In this document: one piece after another, positions 20,979-32,068 of the stretch | Layout of the letters: each line of letters begins with the position of its first letter | Numbering within the stretch: the stretch's first letter is position 1 | DNA from: an uncultured bacterium | GTDB lineage: Bacteria; Patescibacteriota; Gracilibacteria; Absconditabacterales; Absconditicoccaceae | Assembly (NCBI GenBank): GCA_947168815.1 | Contig: CAMVNG010000002.1 | Span: forward strand, 1 to 64,000 | Reading direction: 5' to 3' | Length of the DNA: 64,000 nt | Notes under the pieces: generated by a model | Seen by the model: only the letters and a program-made list of their open reading frames with translations | Database searches by the model: none | Told to the model about the DNA's origin: nothing | Made by a program: the position numbers and the translations under genes

Positions 20979-22304
20979 ATGGCAGAATTACGTCCAAGTG
21001 GATTCCCAGAATATAGCCCTTCACAACAGTTAATTTTTGATTCTTTGAAGGCAACAATAGAAAAGAATTATCAATCTTTTTGATATACACATATTCATAC
21101 TCCAGCTGTAGAAAAAAATACAGTACTTTTGTCTAAAAATTGAGAAGAAACAGGGAAACAAATCTTTTGATTATACTGAATGGCTCAAGGAAAGGATGAT
21201 TTAAAAGAATATGGATTACATTTTGATCTAACAGTTCCTTTTGCAAGATATACTTTAGATCGAGAAAATGCATTAACATTTCCTTTTAAAAGATATCAAA
21301 TTCAACCTGTTCGAAGAGGAGAAAGAGCTCAAAAAGGAAGATATAGAGAATTTTTCCAATGCGATATCGATGTAATTTGGAAATGAGAAAAAAAATATCT
21401 TTATTATGATGCAGAAATTATAGTTACTCTTTGAAAAACCTTAGAAGAGATATTTAAAGTTTGTAATATTGAGGATACCCCTGTTTTTCATATTAGTAAT
21501 AAAAAAATAATTAATGCATTTTTAAAAAGTATAGCAAAAGGAGAAGAAGAATCTAAGAAAATATCTAATCTAATAGATAAAGTTAATAAAATCTGAGAAG
21601 AAAATTTTGTAGCAACTTTAAAAGAAGATTTGGCTATCTCAGAGGGTGATATTAAAAAGATATTGGATTTTATTCATGTTCGTATAAAAAGTGTTGAAGA
21701 TTTATCTAGTATTAGTCAATTCTGTAACGATGAAGATTACCTTGTATGAATAGATGAACTTCGTGAAGTCCTTACTTATCTTGAACAATTAAGAGAAGTT
21801 AAAAAATCACATTTTGAATGGGAAGTAGATTTGGAGATAATTAGAGGATTAGATTATTATACAGGAACTATATTTGAAGCAGTATTTAAAAATGATAGTG
21901 GATTGGGATCTATCTGTTGAGGAGGAAGATATGAAAATTTAACAGGATATATAGATCCTAAAAAAAATGATTATGCATGAGTTGGTTGAAGTATTTGAAT
22001 TAGTAGAATATTATGAAAAGTATTTGAGAAAGAGAGTCTTAAGAAACAGACGATAGCAGATTATCTATTCTTGAATTTTTGAGGTGATATGAAACCAGTT
22101 TTTGAGTTGGCTGAAACATTTCTAAAGGAGGGAAAATGTATCGAAATGTATCCAGAGTCTGATAAATTGTGAAAACAGTTTGGATATGCAGATAAAAAAT
22201 GAATTCCTTATGTTGTCGTTTTCTGAGAAGGTGAAAGACAAGATGGAATTTATAAAATAAAAGATATGAAAACAGGTGAGGAGAAAATAGAAAAATTAAG
22301 TTAA
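20979..22304 (+). CDS. hisS: Histidyl-tRNA synthetase
   Basis: Charges tRNA-His. The 441-aa class II enzyme shows THIHTPAVE (motif 1), [30 protein letters not shown] (motif 2), the His-specific [20 protein letters not shown] and a C-terminal GGSIGISRI motif 3 followed by the anticodon domain. Of these glycines several are TGA. The start ATG at 20979 follows a U-rich leader. The 208-base gap upstream holds a possible promoter (20915-20950, AT-rich) but no box I would defend. engB follows after 21 bases. Confidence 0.96.
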
Positions 22305-22325
22305 TGTTTTAGTTTTTTTGTCTCT

Positions 22326-22907
22326 ATGGAAGTTCGCCCCATAACAAAAGTGGATTTTTTGAAATCAGTTGCAAAAGTTTCAGAATGTCCGAAAGATAAT
22401 TTACCAGAAGTGGCTGTTATATGAAGATCAAACGTTTGAAAATCAAGTTTGATAAATTTGCTTATGCAGAAAACTGTTGCGAAAGCCTCAGATAAACCAT
22501 GAAAGACCCAATTAATTAACTATTTTCTTGTAAATGATTCATGGTACCTTGTGGATTTACCATGATATGGTTATGCTAAATCAAGCTTGGAGAACAGGAG
22601 AAAATGGATTGATGAGACATATAAATACTTTATAACAAGAAAACCCCTTGTTTTATTATTAATAGATTGAAGTATATCTCCACAAAATATAGATTTAGAA
22701 TTTATGCAAGAGCTACAAAACGAAAACTTGGATTTTATTATTGTTGTTACAAAAATAGATAAGGCTTCTCAAAAGGAAGTGAGTAAGAATATGAATCTTT
22801 TAAAAAAGAAATTGTCAATTCTTAATTTTCCTGAAATTTTTCTAACCAGTTCTGTAAAAAAAAGATGATCAGAAGCTTTATTACAGTATATCGAAAAATA
22901 TTTTTAA
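22326..22907 (+). CDS. engB: Ribosome biogenesis GTPase EngB (YihA/YsxC)
   Basis: GTPase needed for 50S subunit maturation. It has 193 aa, the usual length. G1 GRSNVGKSS, G3 DLPGYGYAKSS, G4 VVTKIDKAS and G5 SSVKKRG are all present. Six of its seven glycines are TGA, including both in the P-loop, so the protein is unreadable in standard code. It is likely in an operon with hisS 21 bases upstream. Confidence 0.97.
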
Positions 22908-22960
22908 GTTTTATTTAAGGTAAATAATTATTATCACAACGTTTTAAATTATAAATTAGA

Positions 22961-24313
22961 ATGTTTAAGAACCTTAGAACTTCAAAACAAATTTCGTTAA
23001 AATTTACGTTATTTTCAGCTGCTATTCTAGTAGTAGTTGCCTTTATAGTAAATCTATTTTTCTTTTATTCTTGGTATATCGAAGCAAAACAACCTTCATT
23101 TTCTCAGGTAAGAGTATTGTGAGGATTTTTCCCTCAACCTTCTAAAGACTATCCATCATTTTTAGATAGGGAATGAGGGAATACGTGAGAAAATAATCCT
23201 CCATTAGAGAGAAGAAACATGCAAAGGAAAATTGATGGTACCAAGTTTTCTCCAAAGGAAAAATTTCCTCTTCATGAATTGCGTTTAGACTCAGATTCTG
23301 AAGACGCAAAACAGTTTTTAGAAAAGAATAATTTTTTGAGTATCGTAGAAATAGATTGATATTATTTGTATATACAAAAAGTTTGAAATGAGGTATTGGT
23401 TCGTAATGTAACATCACAGGTAAATTTACAGACATCATTAATCTGGATAACAATATGTGTATTTGTTTTTTGAACTCTGCTTTCTTATATTGTCTCACTT
23501 TGGTTTGTAAAAACATCCCTTAAAAAACTAAATACCTTAAATGAGGCATTAGAACATTTGGATATCGATCATTTGGATAAAAAAATAGATATTGTTTGAG
23601 CAGAGGATGATGAAATAAATAAAGTTATAAAAGTGTTTAATAAAGCAATAGAAAAAATTCATTTACAAACGATTTGATTAAAGGATTTTGTAAGAAATGC
23701 ATCGCATGAATTGAGAACACCTTTAATGTGAATATCAACTTTGATTGATGTTGCTCGTAAATCAAAAGACTATGAAGGTGCTTTAATAGAAGTAAAATCT
23801 GAAATTAAAAGAATGGATGCATTATTGGAAACTCTATTATTGATAACAAGATTAGAAGAGACTGTTTGATTGGAAAAAGAAATTATGGATCTTGTTCCTA
23901 GTATCAAAAATACAATTAAACAATTAGAGGATGAATATAAAGAAAAAGATATTCATGTGTCCGAGGAATTGCCTAATTCTTTGATGCTTTCTGTTCATAA
24001 TCAATGATGGCATTCTATTATGACAAACTTATTAAGGAATGCATTTAAATACGTTGATGATCAGGGGAAAATTAATATTAAACTTAACGAAAAATCATTA
24101 GAAATATGTAATACATGAAAAATCATTGAAAAAAATGATATTGATCATATTCGGGAAAGGTTCTGGCAAGGAGACAATTCTCATTCAGATTCAAAAAGTT
24201 TTTGATTATGATTATATCTTTCAAAGCTATTTGCAGAAAAACAAGAATTCGATTTAACTTGTGAAAGCGAGGAGTGAAAGGGAACAATATTTATTCTTAA
24301 ATTTAATTGATAA
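22961..24313 (+). CDS. Sensor histidine kinase
   Basis: Membrane sensor of a two-component system, 450 aa. Two membrane helices (about 20-42 and 165-188) flank an extracytoplasmic sensor of about 120 residues, so an envelope or outside signal is likely. A HAMP-like linker follows. The H-box is VRNASHELRTPL near residue 250, N-box TNLLRNAFKYV, a G1-like CNTG (Asn in place of the usual Asp) and a G2 box KSFGLGLYLSKL with TGA-coded Gly. The last codons are Asn-TGA(Gly)-TAA. The response regulator begins one base after the stop. Its target genes are unknown. Confidence 0.93.
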
Positions 24314-24314
24314 A

Positions 24315-24977
24315 ATGCCTTATTCCTTATTATTAGTTGAAGACACAAAAACTATAGCAGAGAGTATTAAAAAATACTTAGAGCTAGATGGACATAAAGT
24401 TATGCGAGTTGATCATGGTACATATGCTAATGAATTAGTTAAGCATCAGAGTTTTGATATAATCCTTTTGGACTTAATGTTACCATGAGTTGATGGTATA
24501 AGTATTGCAAAAACAATAAGATCAGTACATCCTGAGACTCCTATTCTTATTATGACAGCAAAATGACAGTTGGAAGATAAGTTGGAGTGATTTGAAGTGT
24601 GAGCAGATGATTATTTAGTCAAACCATTTGATTTAGAAGAACTTGAAGCGAGAATTTTGGCTTTATGAAAAAGATTACCTAAGAAGCAAGAATTAGTTTT
24701 TGAAGATGTTCGTTTGGATGAATCACAGAAAAAAGTATTTAAGTGAAATGAAGAAATCAAATTATCATTAAAAGAGTTTCAAATATTGGAAATGTTAATG
24801 AAAAACCAAGGGATAGCAATATCTAGGTTGGATATTATAGAAGAAATATGGTGAGGGGACGCTTGATTTGAGGAGGATTGAAAATTAGACGTATATTTAT
24901 CTACTATAAGGAGAAAAATAGGGAAAGATAGTATAGAGACAATTAAAGGATTTTGATATAGAATGAATAAAAATTAA
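24315..24977 (+). CDS. OmpR/PhoB-family response regulator
   Basis: Partner of the kinase directly upstream. The 220-aa protein has a receiver domain with LLVEDTK (acidic pair), DIILLDLMLPG with the phospho-accepting Asp near residue 52, TAKG and LVKPFDLEEL (Lys). The C-terminal winged helix has LKEFQILEMLMKNQG, ISRLDIIEEIWGGD and DVYLSTIRRKIGK. Ten of seventeen glycines are TGA. Its stop overlaps the stop of the convergent 24974 gene by two bases. Confidence 0.95.
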
Positions 24978-25747
24978 TAAAATTTTTCCACATCCAAATC
25001 TTTTGTTGTATAAAGTTCTAAAGTTGAAGGGGAGGTGAAAATAAACTTAGCTTTTGGGAAAATACTAAACAGAAGTTGTCATGAAAAGACATTTTCACAT
25101 TCAAATAAAGTTGATTCTGTTCCATATATAGTGTCATCACGAGGATGTTTTTTTAAGAGGATTGGGGCATCAATAGAGTTGAGAAGATTCTCAATCCTTT
25201 TTTTATATTGTTTATCATGATTATCATGACAGTTAGGTTCAGTAAAGACAACACTGGAAATCTCTTTAGGAAGCATTTCTATCTCTTTTAAAAATCGTTC
25301 TTTGAGTTGATTATTAACAAAAGATATTTCTATTTTTTTTCAAAAACCAACGCGTTCAGGATGAGAAAGGAAAACATCACTTTTTAAAAAAATAATCTTT
25401 TCGTTATCTTCTAAGGAATTTTTATCGAATTCGCTATAAAAGCTCATTCCTTCTTCTATAAATATGAATTTAGAAATACTAAATTTTTTATATAAAAAGC
25501 TTAATCCGTCATTTTTAATAGGGGTCGGACGTATTATATATTCATAATTATTTTTAATTTCATCCTGAGATAAGATATTATATTTAGTGTGTGTTTGAAG
25601 TCGTTCTTTCGAACTATCCAACTGCTTTTTGTTATTCGGATATTTTTTATTAATCACAATATCAAAATCTTTGACTCATAGCTCTTTAAGAGCAAAAAGA
25701 CTTTGGGCTAAAATTCGAGGATTATTATAAATAACAAGTGCTTTCAT
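24974..25747 (-). CDS. Putative sialyltransferase/polysialyltransferase-like glycosyltransferase
   Basis: A 257-aa protein starting MKALVIYNNPRILAQSLFAL. Three spaced motifs resemble the GT52/GT38 bacterial sialyltransferase superfamily: FIFIEEGMSFY (acidic pair plus Gly, near residue 110), LLKKHPRDD (Lys-x-His-Pro, near 210) and FTSPSTLELY (Ser-rich, near 240). These families add sugars, often sialic acid, to surface glycans using CMP-sugars. The match is by motif only, the protein is short for the family, and no CMP-sialate synthesis gene is seen in the window. It is convergent with the response regulator. Confidence 0.5.
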
Positions 25748-25871
25748 AGTGAATTATTAATAAAAATATATTTAATTAAGTATACAAGAGTCTCTTTATT
25801 TTTGCAAAAATTTCAAAAAAAGAAAAAGCTAGTTCTGAATAAACTAGCCTATGAACAAAAGAAATTTCTAT

Positions 25872-26762
25872 TTAATTTAGATTATAATTCTGTGGCCAAA
25901 AGAAAGGAGAACGAGAACATCAATCCGTTTTACATTCAAGTGCAGAGAATAGAGTTTTTCAATTACGAGTATAAAGAGTTACCTCCCAATTTTCAGTGAA
26001 TGATTCTCAGGAATCAATAGTATATTTAAAGGTATATCCATATTTCCTTGTATGTTTTTGTGCATTTTCAGATCATTCAACATAGGTAATATTATCTAAT
26101 GATACATTCTCATTTAAGTGATTTGTGAAGATTCATATATTCTTTTTACCCCAGTGATTTGCCCAAGTATTAGTCTTTTTTAAAGGTGTATCAACTAAAG
26201 TATTCATTTCATCAACCTGATTGTTAATCATATATGAATAGAAATCTTGAATAACCTGCATGTCACCTGCAACATCAAAACTAAGATTTTCGTTTTCTGG
26301 TTGAACACTAATATTTTCATCAATAGAATTATTTTCGATATCTTGATATTCTATATTTTCTGGTTCATCTGCAATAATATATTCTTCCTGAACTTCTTGT
26401 GGTTGTGGTTCTTCTTCTATTTGAAAGTATTCTACAGGAACATTTTGTTGAATCTCATTATACCCTTTTCAGTAAATAAATGCTTTATAAATTGAAAAGA
26501 GAAGGAATGCAAGTGAAAAAGAAAAAAGAATAATAAGCCAAGTAGGAATCTTTTCATCTTTTCCACTAGGGTTTTTTTGCAAAAAATCATCCTTTTTTGC
26601 AGATCTTTCTGTAGTCTTAATAGCAATCTTTTTTGCAGAAGAAGCCTTAATAACTTTAGTTTTCTTTTCTTCTGCTTCTTCCTTGCTAACTTTTTTAGTG
26701 ACTTTTTTTGTTGTCTTTCTTTCTTTTTCTTTTTCGGCTCGTTTTGTTTTTCTTTCTACCAT
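25872..26762 (-). CDS. Single-pass membrane protein with Lys-rich N-terminus and NTF2-like extracellular domain
   Basis: A 296-aa protein. Residues 1-72 are strongly basic (MVERKTKRAEKEKERKTTKK...), one membrane helix lies at about 77-95, and an acidic Pro/Gln/Glu linker (PVEYFQIEEEPQPQEVQEE) follows. The C-terminal 120 residues (VIQDFYSYMINNQ to the end, with two Cys) have the pattern of an NTF2/SnoaL-like fold, which is a guess from the start helix plus strands. The Lys-rich cytosolic tail resembles the start of the 11636 protein. pheS lies upstream on the same strand after 32 bases, so they may share a transcript. Confidence 0.6.
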
Positions 26763-26794
26763 GGTGGTGAGTGAAGGAAAATAAAAGATTAGGA

Positions 26795-27817
26795 TTATCG
26801 ACTTTTTGCAAATCTAAGATCTCCATTGGTAAGATATCTAATATCTTTGATACCATATCTTACAGCAGCAAGCCTATTTACCCCCATTCAGAATGCGAAT
26901 CCTGTCCATCATTCATCAGGATTGATTCCTGCATTTCTAAGTACTGCAGGATGAATCATTCATGCTCATAAAATTTCCATCCATTTAGACATTTCTTTTG
27001 CTCCTGTCTTAGGGTTAGTGTATTCATATCTAGTATCTATCTCAAATCCTGGTTCAACAAAAGGGAAATATCAAGGTCTCATTCTAATCTCAACTTCTTT
27101 TTGTAGTGCTGCAGATAAGAATCTTGTAATAATACTCTTAAAATGACCAATGCTTACATTTTTGTCTACATAAACACCCTCAAATTGATAGAACATTGTA
27201 TCGTGAGTAGCATCAACATTTTCAAATCTATAAACTCTTCAAGGGAGAACGGCTTTAATAGGAACTCCATATTTTCTAAGTACATAATTTTGTCCAGCAG
27301 AAGTATGAGTTCTTAAAACATAGTTTTCACCCCTTTCATCTCTTTCAGATAAATAAATTGTATCATGCATTTCTGTTGCTGGATGTGATACAGGAATATT
27401 AACAGCTTCAAAATTCTCAAATTTACTTACAGCATCTGTTCAACTTTCAACTATAAATCACATACTGTGAGCAATTTCCTCTAGTTCTCTTCTTACTTTT
27501 GTTAAAAGAGAATAATGTCATTCATCAAGTTCTTTTCATGGAAGAGTAATATCTATGACTTCTTTTTCTAATTGTTTATTAATTTCAGCAGTTTTTAATT
27601 CATCAAATTTTTTCTGGTATGCTTCCTGAAGTGCTAGTTTCATGGAAGATAGCATACCTCATTGTACTTTTTTTTCTTCTGGAGAAAGAGATCAAAGAGC
27701 TTTTAAACTTTCAGTAATACTTCATTTTTTTCAAAGGAGAGCTTGAAACCAGTTCTCAAGTTCATCAAGAGAGGATATGTTAGTAAGCTTAGATAATTCT
27801 TCTTCAAGATTTGGCAT
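26795..27817 (-). CDS. pheS: Phenylalanyl-tRNA synthetase alpha subunit
   Basis: Catalytic alpha subunit of PheRS, which needs a PheT beta subunit. No pheT is adjacent, unlike the usual pheST order. The 340-aa protein has the N-terminal coiled-coil, SHPATEMHDTIYL, VLRTHTSAGQ (motif 2 region), VYRFENVDATHDTMFYQFEG and the C-terminal GMGVNRLAAVRYGIKDIR motif 3 with TGA-coded Gly. Normal length for the family. Confidence 0.95.
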
Positions 27818-27897
27818 GAAAAATAACAATAACGAATAAAACTAGTAAAGAATTTAGTGTTTTATGCTATCTTTTCAAGTGTTTTTATTGAAATGAT

Positions 27898-28875
27898 TTA
27901 ATGATTTATGTTGTAATAGCTGCAGAACCATTTGCAAAAATTTTCAATTCATTCTTCAATAGCATAGCGAGGTTCCCATCATAATACATTTTTTGTGTAT
28001 TGTATATCAGCGTTTGTTTCAAGCATATCTCATGGTTGTAAAGGAAGGTATTTTTTCTTTGCCTTTTTACCAAGGTTTTTTTCAAGCAAAGAGATAAGAT
28101 ATTCTAGTTCAACGGGCTGGTGATTTCATAAATTAAATAAATCATATTGTGCTGAATAATTGATAGATTTATAAATACCTTCAACAATATCATCGATATA
28201 AGTAAAATCTCTCTTCATACGTCAAAAATTATATACTTCAATTTCTTCTCAATGTATTATCTTATCGGCAAATTTAAATATAGCCATATCAGGTCTTCAC
28301 CATGGTCAATATACAGTAAATAACCTAAGTCATATTGTTTGTAATCAAAAACTATGAGAGTAAGAATACGCCATTAATTCGTTAGATCTTTTAGTCGCTG
28401 CATAGAGGGAAATAGGCTTATCAATACTATCTTCAACAGATAAAATTTGTTTTTTATTGTTTCAATAAACACTAGAACTAGAAGCATAAATATAAGATTT
28501 AATTTTATATTTATTTGATAAATAGAGGAGATTAGAAAATCCAATTACATTTGATTCAACATAAACAAGAGGATCGGTAAATGAGTGTCTAATTCATGCT
28601 CGAGCTGCAAGATTTATCACTTTGCTAATTTGATTATTTCTGAAAACGAATTCAATACTGTCTAAATTTGATAAATCTCAGTGATAAAATCTATAGTTAT
28701 CATACGATTCTAGTATTTTTCTTCTATCAACTTTTAAGGCAACATCGTAATAATCGTTTTCGTTATCAAATCATATTACGTTATAGCCCTCATCAAGAAG
28801 ACGTTTTGCAAGATGAAATCAGATAAATCAAGATGCTCCTGTAATCATAAATACCTCTTTTAATGATGGTTCCAT
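27898..28875 (-). CDS. NAD-dependent sugar epimerase (UDP-glucuronate 4-epimerase-like)
   Basis: Short-chain dehydrogenase of the extended type, 325 aa, making nucleotide-sugar precursors for surface glycans. It has the NAD motif [29 protein letters not shown], the Ser/Tyr-x3-Lys set ([19 protein letters not shown]) and [14 protein letters not shown]. The order and RAGIRHS plus [16 protein letters not shown] segments are closest to UDP-glucuronate 4-epimerases; the exact substrate is uncertain. Two starts are possible: 28875 (MEPSLKEVF) or 28848 (MITGAS). Confidence 0.85.
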
Positions 28876-29006
28876 GAAAGCAATATATGAATAAAGGATT
28901 AAACAACTATTAAATCTTATAGAAAAACTAAATTTAAACGCAAGTTGAATTGGGTTAAGGATTAAACAAAAAAATTCATCATGAAGATGAATTTCTTTAA
29001 GAAATC

Positions 29007-29091
29007 CGGTGAGGGTGGGATTCGAACCCACGGTACGTTTCCGTACGACTCGTTAGCAGTGAGTTGATTTCAGCCTCTCATCCACCTCACC
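29007..29091 (-). tRNA. tRNA-Ser (anticodon GCU)
   Basis: Class II tRNA of 85 bases with 7-bp acceptor GGTGAGG/CCTCACC, a D arm, anticodon loop CTGCTAA, a long variable arm with stem GTACGG/CCGTAC-like, and T arm GTGGGTTCGAATCCCAC. The discriminator is G and CCA is not encoded. The last pair of the anticodon stem is A-C. The anticodon GCU reads AGC/AGU. No tRNA-Gly for UGA is present in the window. Confidence 0.95.
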
Positions 29092-29200
29092 ATTGTGAAA
29101 TGGTACAGATTTCTGCTCAATTGTATAACGAATTAATATTGAATTTCAAGAAGAAAATACTACATATAAGATTGATAATTTAACTTACCTCTATATTTGA

Positions 29201-29797
29201 ATGAACGAACTAACAACATGAGTTGAAGATTTTGGTCCGGTAAGAGAGGATACGAATCAATTAACCGAAGAAGCAGTTCAACGCGTTCAAGCGCAAGCAA
29301 AACAAGCAAAACAGATAGCACAGCAAATTAAAAAGGATAAGGCGATAAACAATCAACTTGCAAAGTTTCTCAGCATTTTAATGAGAAAAATTGATAATGA
29401 AGATTTAATTCAAGCTATCGTTTCTACGTTTTTTAAAACAACAGATCAAAGGAATCAAATAACTTATTTAAGAAAAGACATTAATGTATACGTTGTTGTT
29501 TGATTTTTTGTTCCTTTTTTCTTACAAGAAGCAGAGGAATTAAAGATTATGTGATTTTATGAAAATCTTTGAGTAAAAACTGCATCAAAAAACTTAGAAT
29601 CATACGTTTCATACTTATGAAAGGTTTCTGAAGTCTATCATGATAATATTCCAATAGATCAATGACCATTAATAACTCTCATTATTTTAATTGCAAAAAC
29701 TTGGATTTATTGAGAAAATCAGCCATTAACGGAAGAGGAATTAAAACAAAAAACAATGGACGCTCTCTATTGATGAGCTGCACTTCCAAAGAAATAG
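29201..29797 (+). CDS. Hypothetical protein (198 aa) with Gln/Lys helix and hydrophobic middle
   Basis: Unrecognised. It begins MNELTTGVEDFGPVRE, followed by a long Gln/Ala/Lys helix (about 24-45), a segment VYVVVGFFVPFFLQEAEELK (about 90-110) that could be one membrane or amphipathic helix, and LITLIILIAKTWIYG near 160. It has several TGA-coded Gly. It lies upstream of the YqeY-like gene (76-base gap) and the pilin-like gene, all on the same strand. Confidence 0.6.
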
Positions 29798-29873
29798 CCA
29801 AAATTTCATTTGTAATTAAAAAAGCTTTAATTATATACTTAGTTATTATTTTACCTGAATATAGTTTATAACA

Positions 29874-30314
29874 ATGCTCTATGAAAAACTCTTAGAGGAC
29901 TATAAGATAGCGATGAAGGAAAAACAAGAAGTGAAAAAAACAGCACTTAACTTTGTTCTCGCCCAAATTAAGAATAAAAAAATTGAATTACAAAGAGATC
30001 CTAATGATGATGAGATAATTGCAATACTAAAAAAGGAAGTTAAGGCATTAAATGAGGCTATTTGATTTCTAGAAAAAGCGAACAAGCCAGAAGAATTAAG
30101 TGAAGAACAAGAAAAAAAATCAATAATTGAATGATATCTTCCTCAAATGTTGGATCGTGAACATACAAAAACTCTTATTGATGAAATAATTCAGAAACAA
30201 TGAATAACAGACTTAAAAACATGAAGAGGTATATTGATGAAAGAGCTTATGTGAGCACATAGATCAGAACTTGATTGAGCATTGGTAAATGAAATAATTA
30301 ATAGTATGCTTTAA
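29874..30314 (+). CDS. YqeY-like protein (GatB/YqeY domain)
   Basis: A 146-aa helical protein matching the YqeY family, related to the tail domain of the GatB amidotransferase subunit that contacts tRNA. Characteristic parts are LLEDYKIAMKEKQEVKKTAL at the start, KKSIIEGYLPQML in the middle and a C-terminal GRGILMKELMG. Its cellular role is not well defined. No gatA, gatB or gatC is in the window. Gly residues are largely TGA. Confidence 0.88.
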
Positions 30315-30331
30315 TTCTTTATGTACTTTGA

Positions 30332-30751
30332 ATGAAAGTATTAAAATATATATGATTGTGTTTGAGTATTTCTGTATTTGGCTTCCTAAGCTTGTTTGTA
30401 TTTGCTGAGGGAGAAACGAAAACCGAATGTAAAGGAATCAAACTTAATACAAATGTTCCATTTGTTTGAAATTGTATTGAAGTGAATGATTCTACAAGTA
30501 CTACTTCAACAACACCATTGAATGCATTTCCGAAACTTATGTGATCAATGATGAACCTTTTAATGACAGTTATAATGGTGATGTCATTATTACTAATTGT
30601 TTATGCATGAGTTTTGATGACAATGGAATGAGCTCCATTAAAGATAACACAAAAGTGAATGGATATTATTACAAAAGTAGCAACTTGATTAGCTTTATTA
30701 TGAGCTTCTTGAGTGATATTAAAAGTTATTAATCCAAATTTCTTCACATAG
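30332..30751 (+). CDS. Type IV secretion pilin-like protein (VirB2/T4SS_pilin type)
   Basis: A 139-aa protein with a signal peptide (MKVLKYIGLCLSISVFGF...FAEG), a short exported segment with two Cys (TECKG, GNCIEV), and two membrane helices: about 75-98 (MMNLLMTVIMVMSLLLIVYAG) and about 112-132 (ATGLALLGASGVILKVI). This arrangement fits the T4SS_pilin family that is common in candidate-phyla bacteria. Eight of eleven glycines are TGA. It starts 17 bases after the YqeY stop. No VirB4 or VirD4-type ATPase is in the window, so whether it forms a pilus here is open. Confidence 0.65.
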
Positions 30752-30794
30752 AAGATAATAAAAAAAATTATTTTATCCTTATAAATATTTGATA

Positions 30795-31205
30795 ATGGCT
30801 GTACAATTAAAATTTGATTGAGGATTTCAAATCGAGAATGAATTGTTTTTTTGATATACATATACTCATAACTCACTAATTAATCTTGCGAGTGATCTTT
30901 GAGAAGATATGAGGTATAATGAATGAGAAACAACAATAATAGATTATCCATGAGAATATGATATCAGAGGATGGACAATTAAAGCAATTCGTTGAATGAA
31001 TGGAAAACTCAACTACTTAATTCAAAAAGAGAATAAAAAAATAGGAATTATTCAATCTCCAGATGTTCTTGAGCTGCAAGAAGTTGATTGAATGGATACA
31101 TGGCTCTATAGGGGTGAGGCAATTGAAAAGAAATTTGATCAATTAGAAATTGAAGGTGAGAAAATAAATCTTGAAACTTTTGGTCAAGAATCAGATGCAG
31201 AGTAA
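30795..31205 (+). CDS. Metallo-beta-lactamase-fold-related protein, short
   Basis: A 136-aa protein. It has the IIDYPGEYDIRGWTIKAI pattern near residue 50, typical of the N-terminal region of UlaG-like metallo-beta-lactamase-fold hydrolases, and a strand-rich remainder. The HxHxDH metal site is not visible, so if it has this fold it is a partial or non-catalytic version. It lies in the same direction as the pilin gene (43-base gap) and ends at a bidirectional terminator. Confidence 0.45.
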
Positions 31206-31219
31206 GAAAAAATTATCAA

Positions 31220-32044
31220 TTAATTAGGCTTCTCATTCATCATTTTTGAGAAGGCCTTTTTATAAAAGAGCGAAATTGCTGCTAAATCTTCCTCACTCTC
31301 AATATTAAAAAAATCATCGGAAAGGACTGCTTCGAAAGACATTTCAGGAAGCTTGAGTCAGTAGAGATATTCAATAAAAAGGTTGAAGTTTTTTTGTGCT
31401 ATTTTTGTGATAGTATAGATATCAATATTATCATTAGGATATTTTTCTTCTAACATCTTTTTTGTTTCTCAAAGCCAATAATCGACACCTCATGAATCAA
31501 GGAATATCTTATATAGTACTTGTCATATTGTAGATATAATTTTTGGATTCTTTAAATCCCTTAATACTTGTTCAAGATTTTCTCATGAAATACTTTTAAT
31601 CTCATCTACGCTAAGATTCTTACTAATCGATTGTATCATACCTTCTTGCATTATATCTTGTTGGCATACAAGTGAGTAAGCACAAAAGAAATTAAAGAAC
31701 TCATTTTTTTTAAGAACATCAAACTTTTGACATCAAATTCTTTGTAATTCTTTTTTTATACGAGTTATATATAGTGGTATTTCCTTCCTGTTACTACGTG
31801 TAAAATCTGGATCAAAAAGTTCAAAAAAGAAAGTTACAAATTTCTCTAAAGAATTATCCTCATTAATATTTATAATATTCTGAAAATCTTTTTTTGAGGC
31901 ATATTTTTTTAATGTTTTAAAAACATTTCCAAACCACTTATCTCACTCTAAAGTAGAAAATAAGTCTTTAATAATGGTATCTTCTTTAATCCATTCAAAT
32001 TCTCCAATTTCTTGGTCGAAATTTTTATCTTTTTCTTTTCACAT
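31220..32044 (-). CDS. Hypothetical protein A of a tandem paralogous pair (274 aa)
   Basis: Unrecognised helical protein starting MGKEKDKNFDQEIGEF. It can be aligned by eye with the gene just upstream at 32069: LQRIGCQKFDVLKKNEFF pairs with LETLGVKKIDLLNENDFY, and FLDSGGVDYG with FIESGGITHG. The pair therefore arose by duplication. There is no signal peptide or membrane segment. A 24-base gap and the same strand indicate one operon. Confidence 0.62.
31226..31262. terminator. Bidirectional hairpin between convergent genes
   Basis: GGCTTCTCA/TGAGAAGGCC (one bulge) followed by a T run on the plus strand; the minus side is AT-rich. It overlaps the end of the minus-strand gene at 31220. Confidence 0.65.
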
Positions 32045-32068
32045 AGTTACATGAGGAATAAAATAAAA

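Noticed and set aside
25802-25999. Plus-strand ORF (65 aa) with TTG start
   Set aside because: It overlaps, on the opposite strand, the well-supported C-terminus of the 25872 membrane protein and has no promoter or leader pattern.
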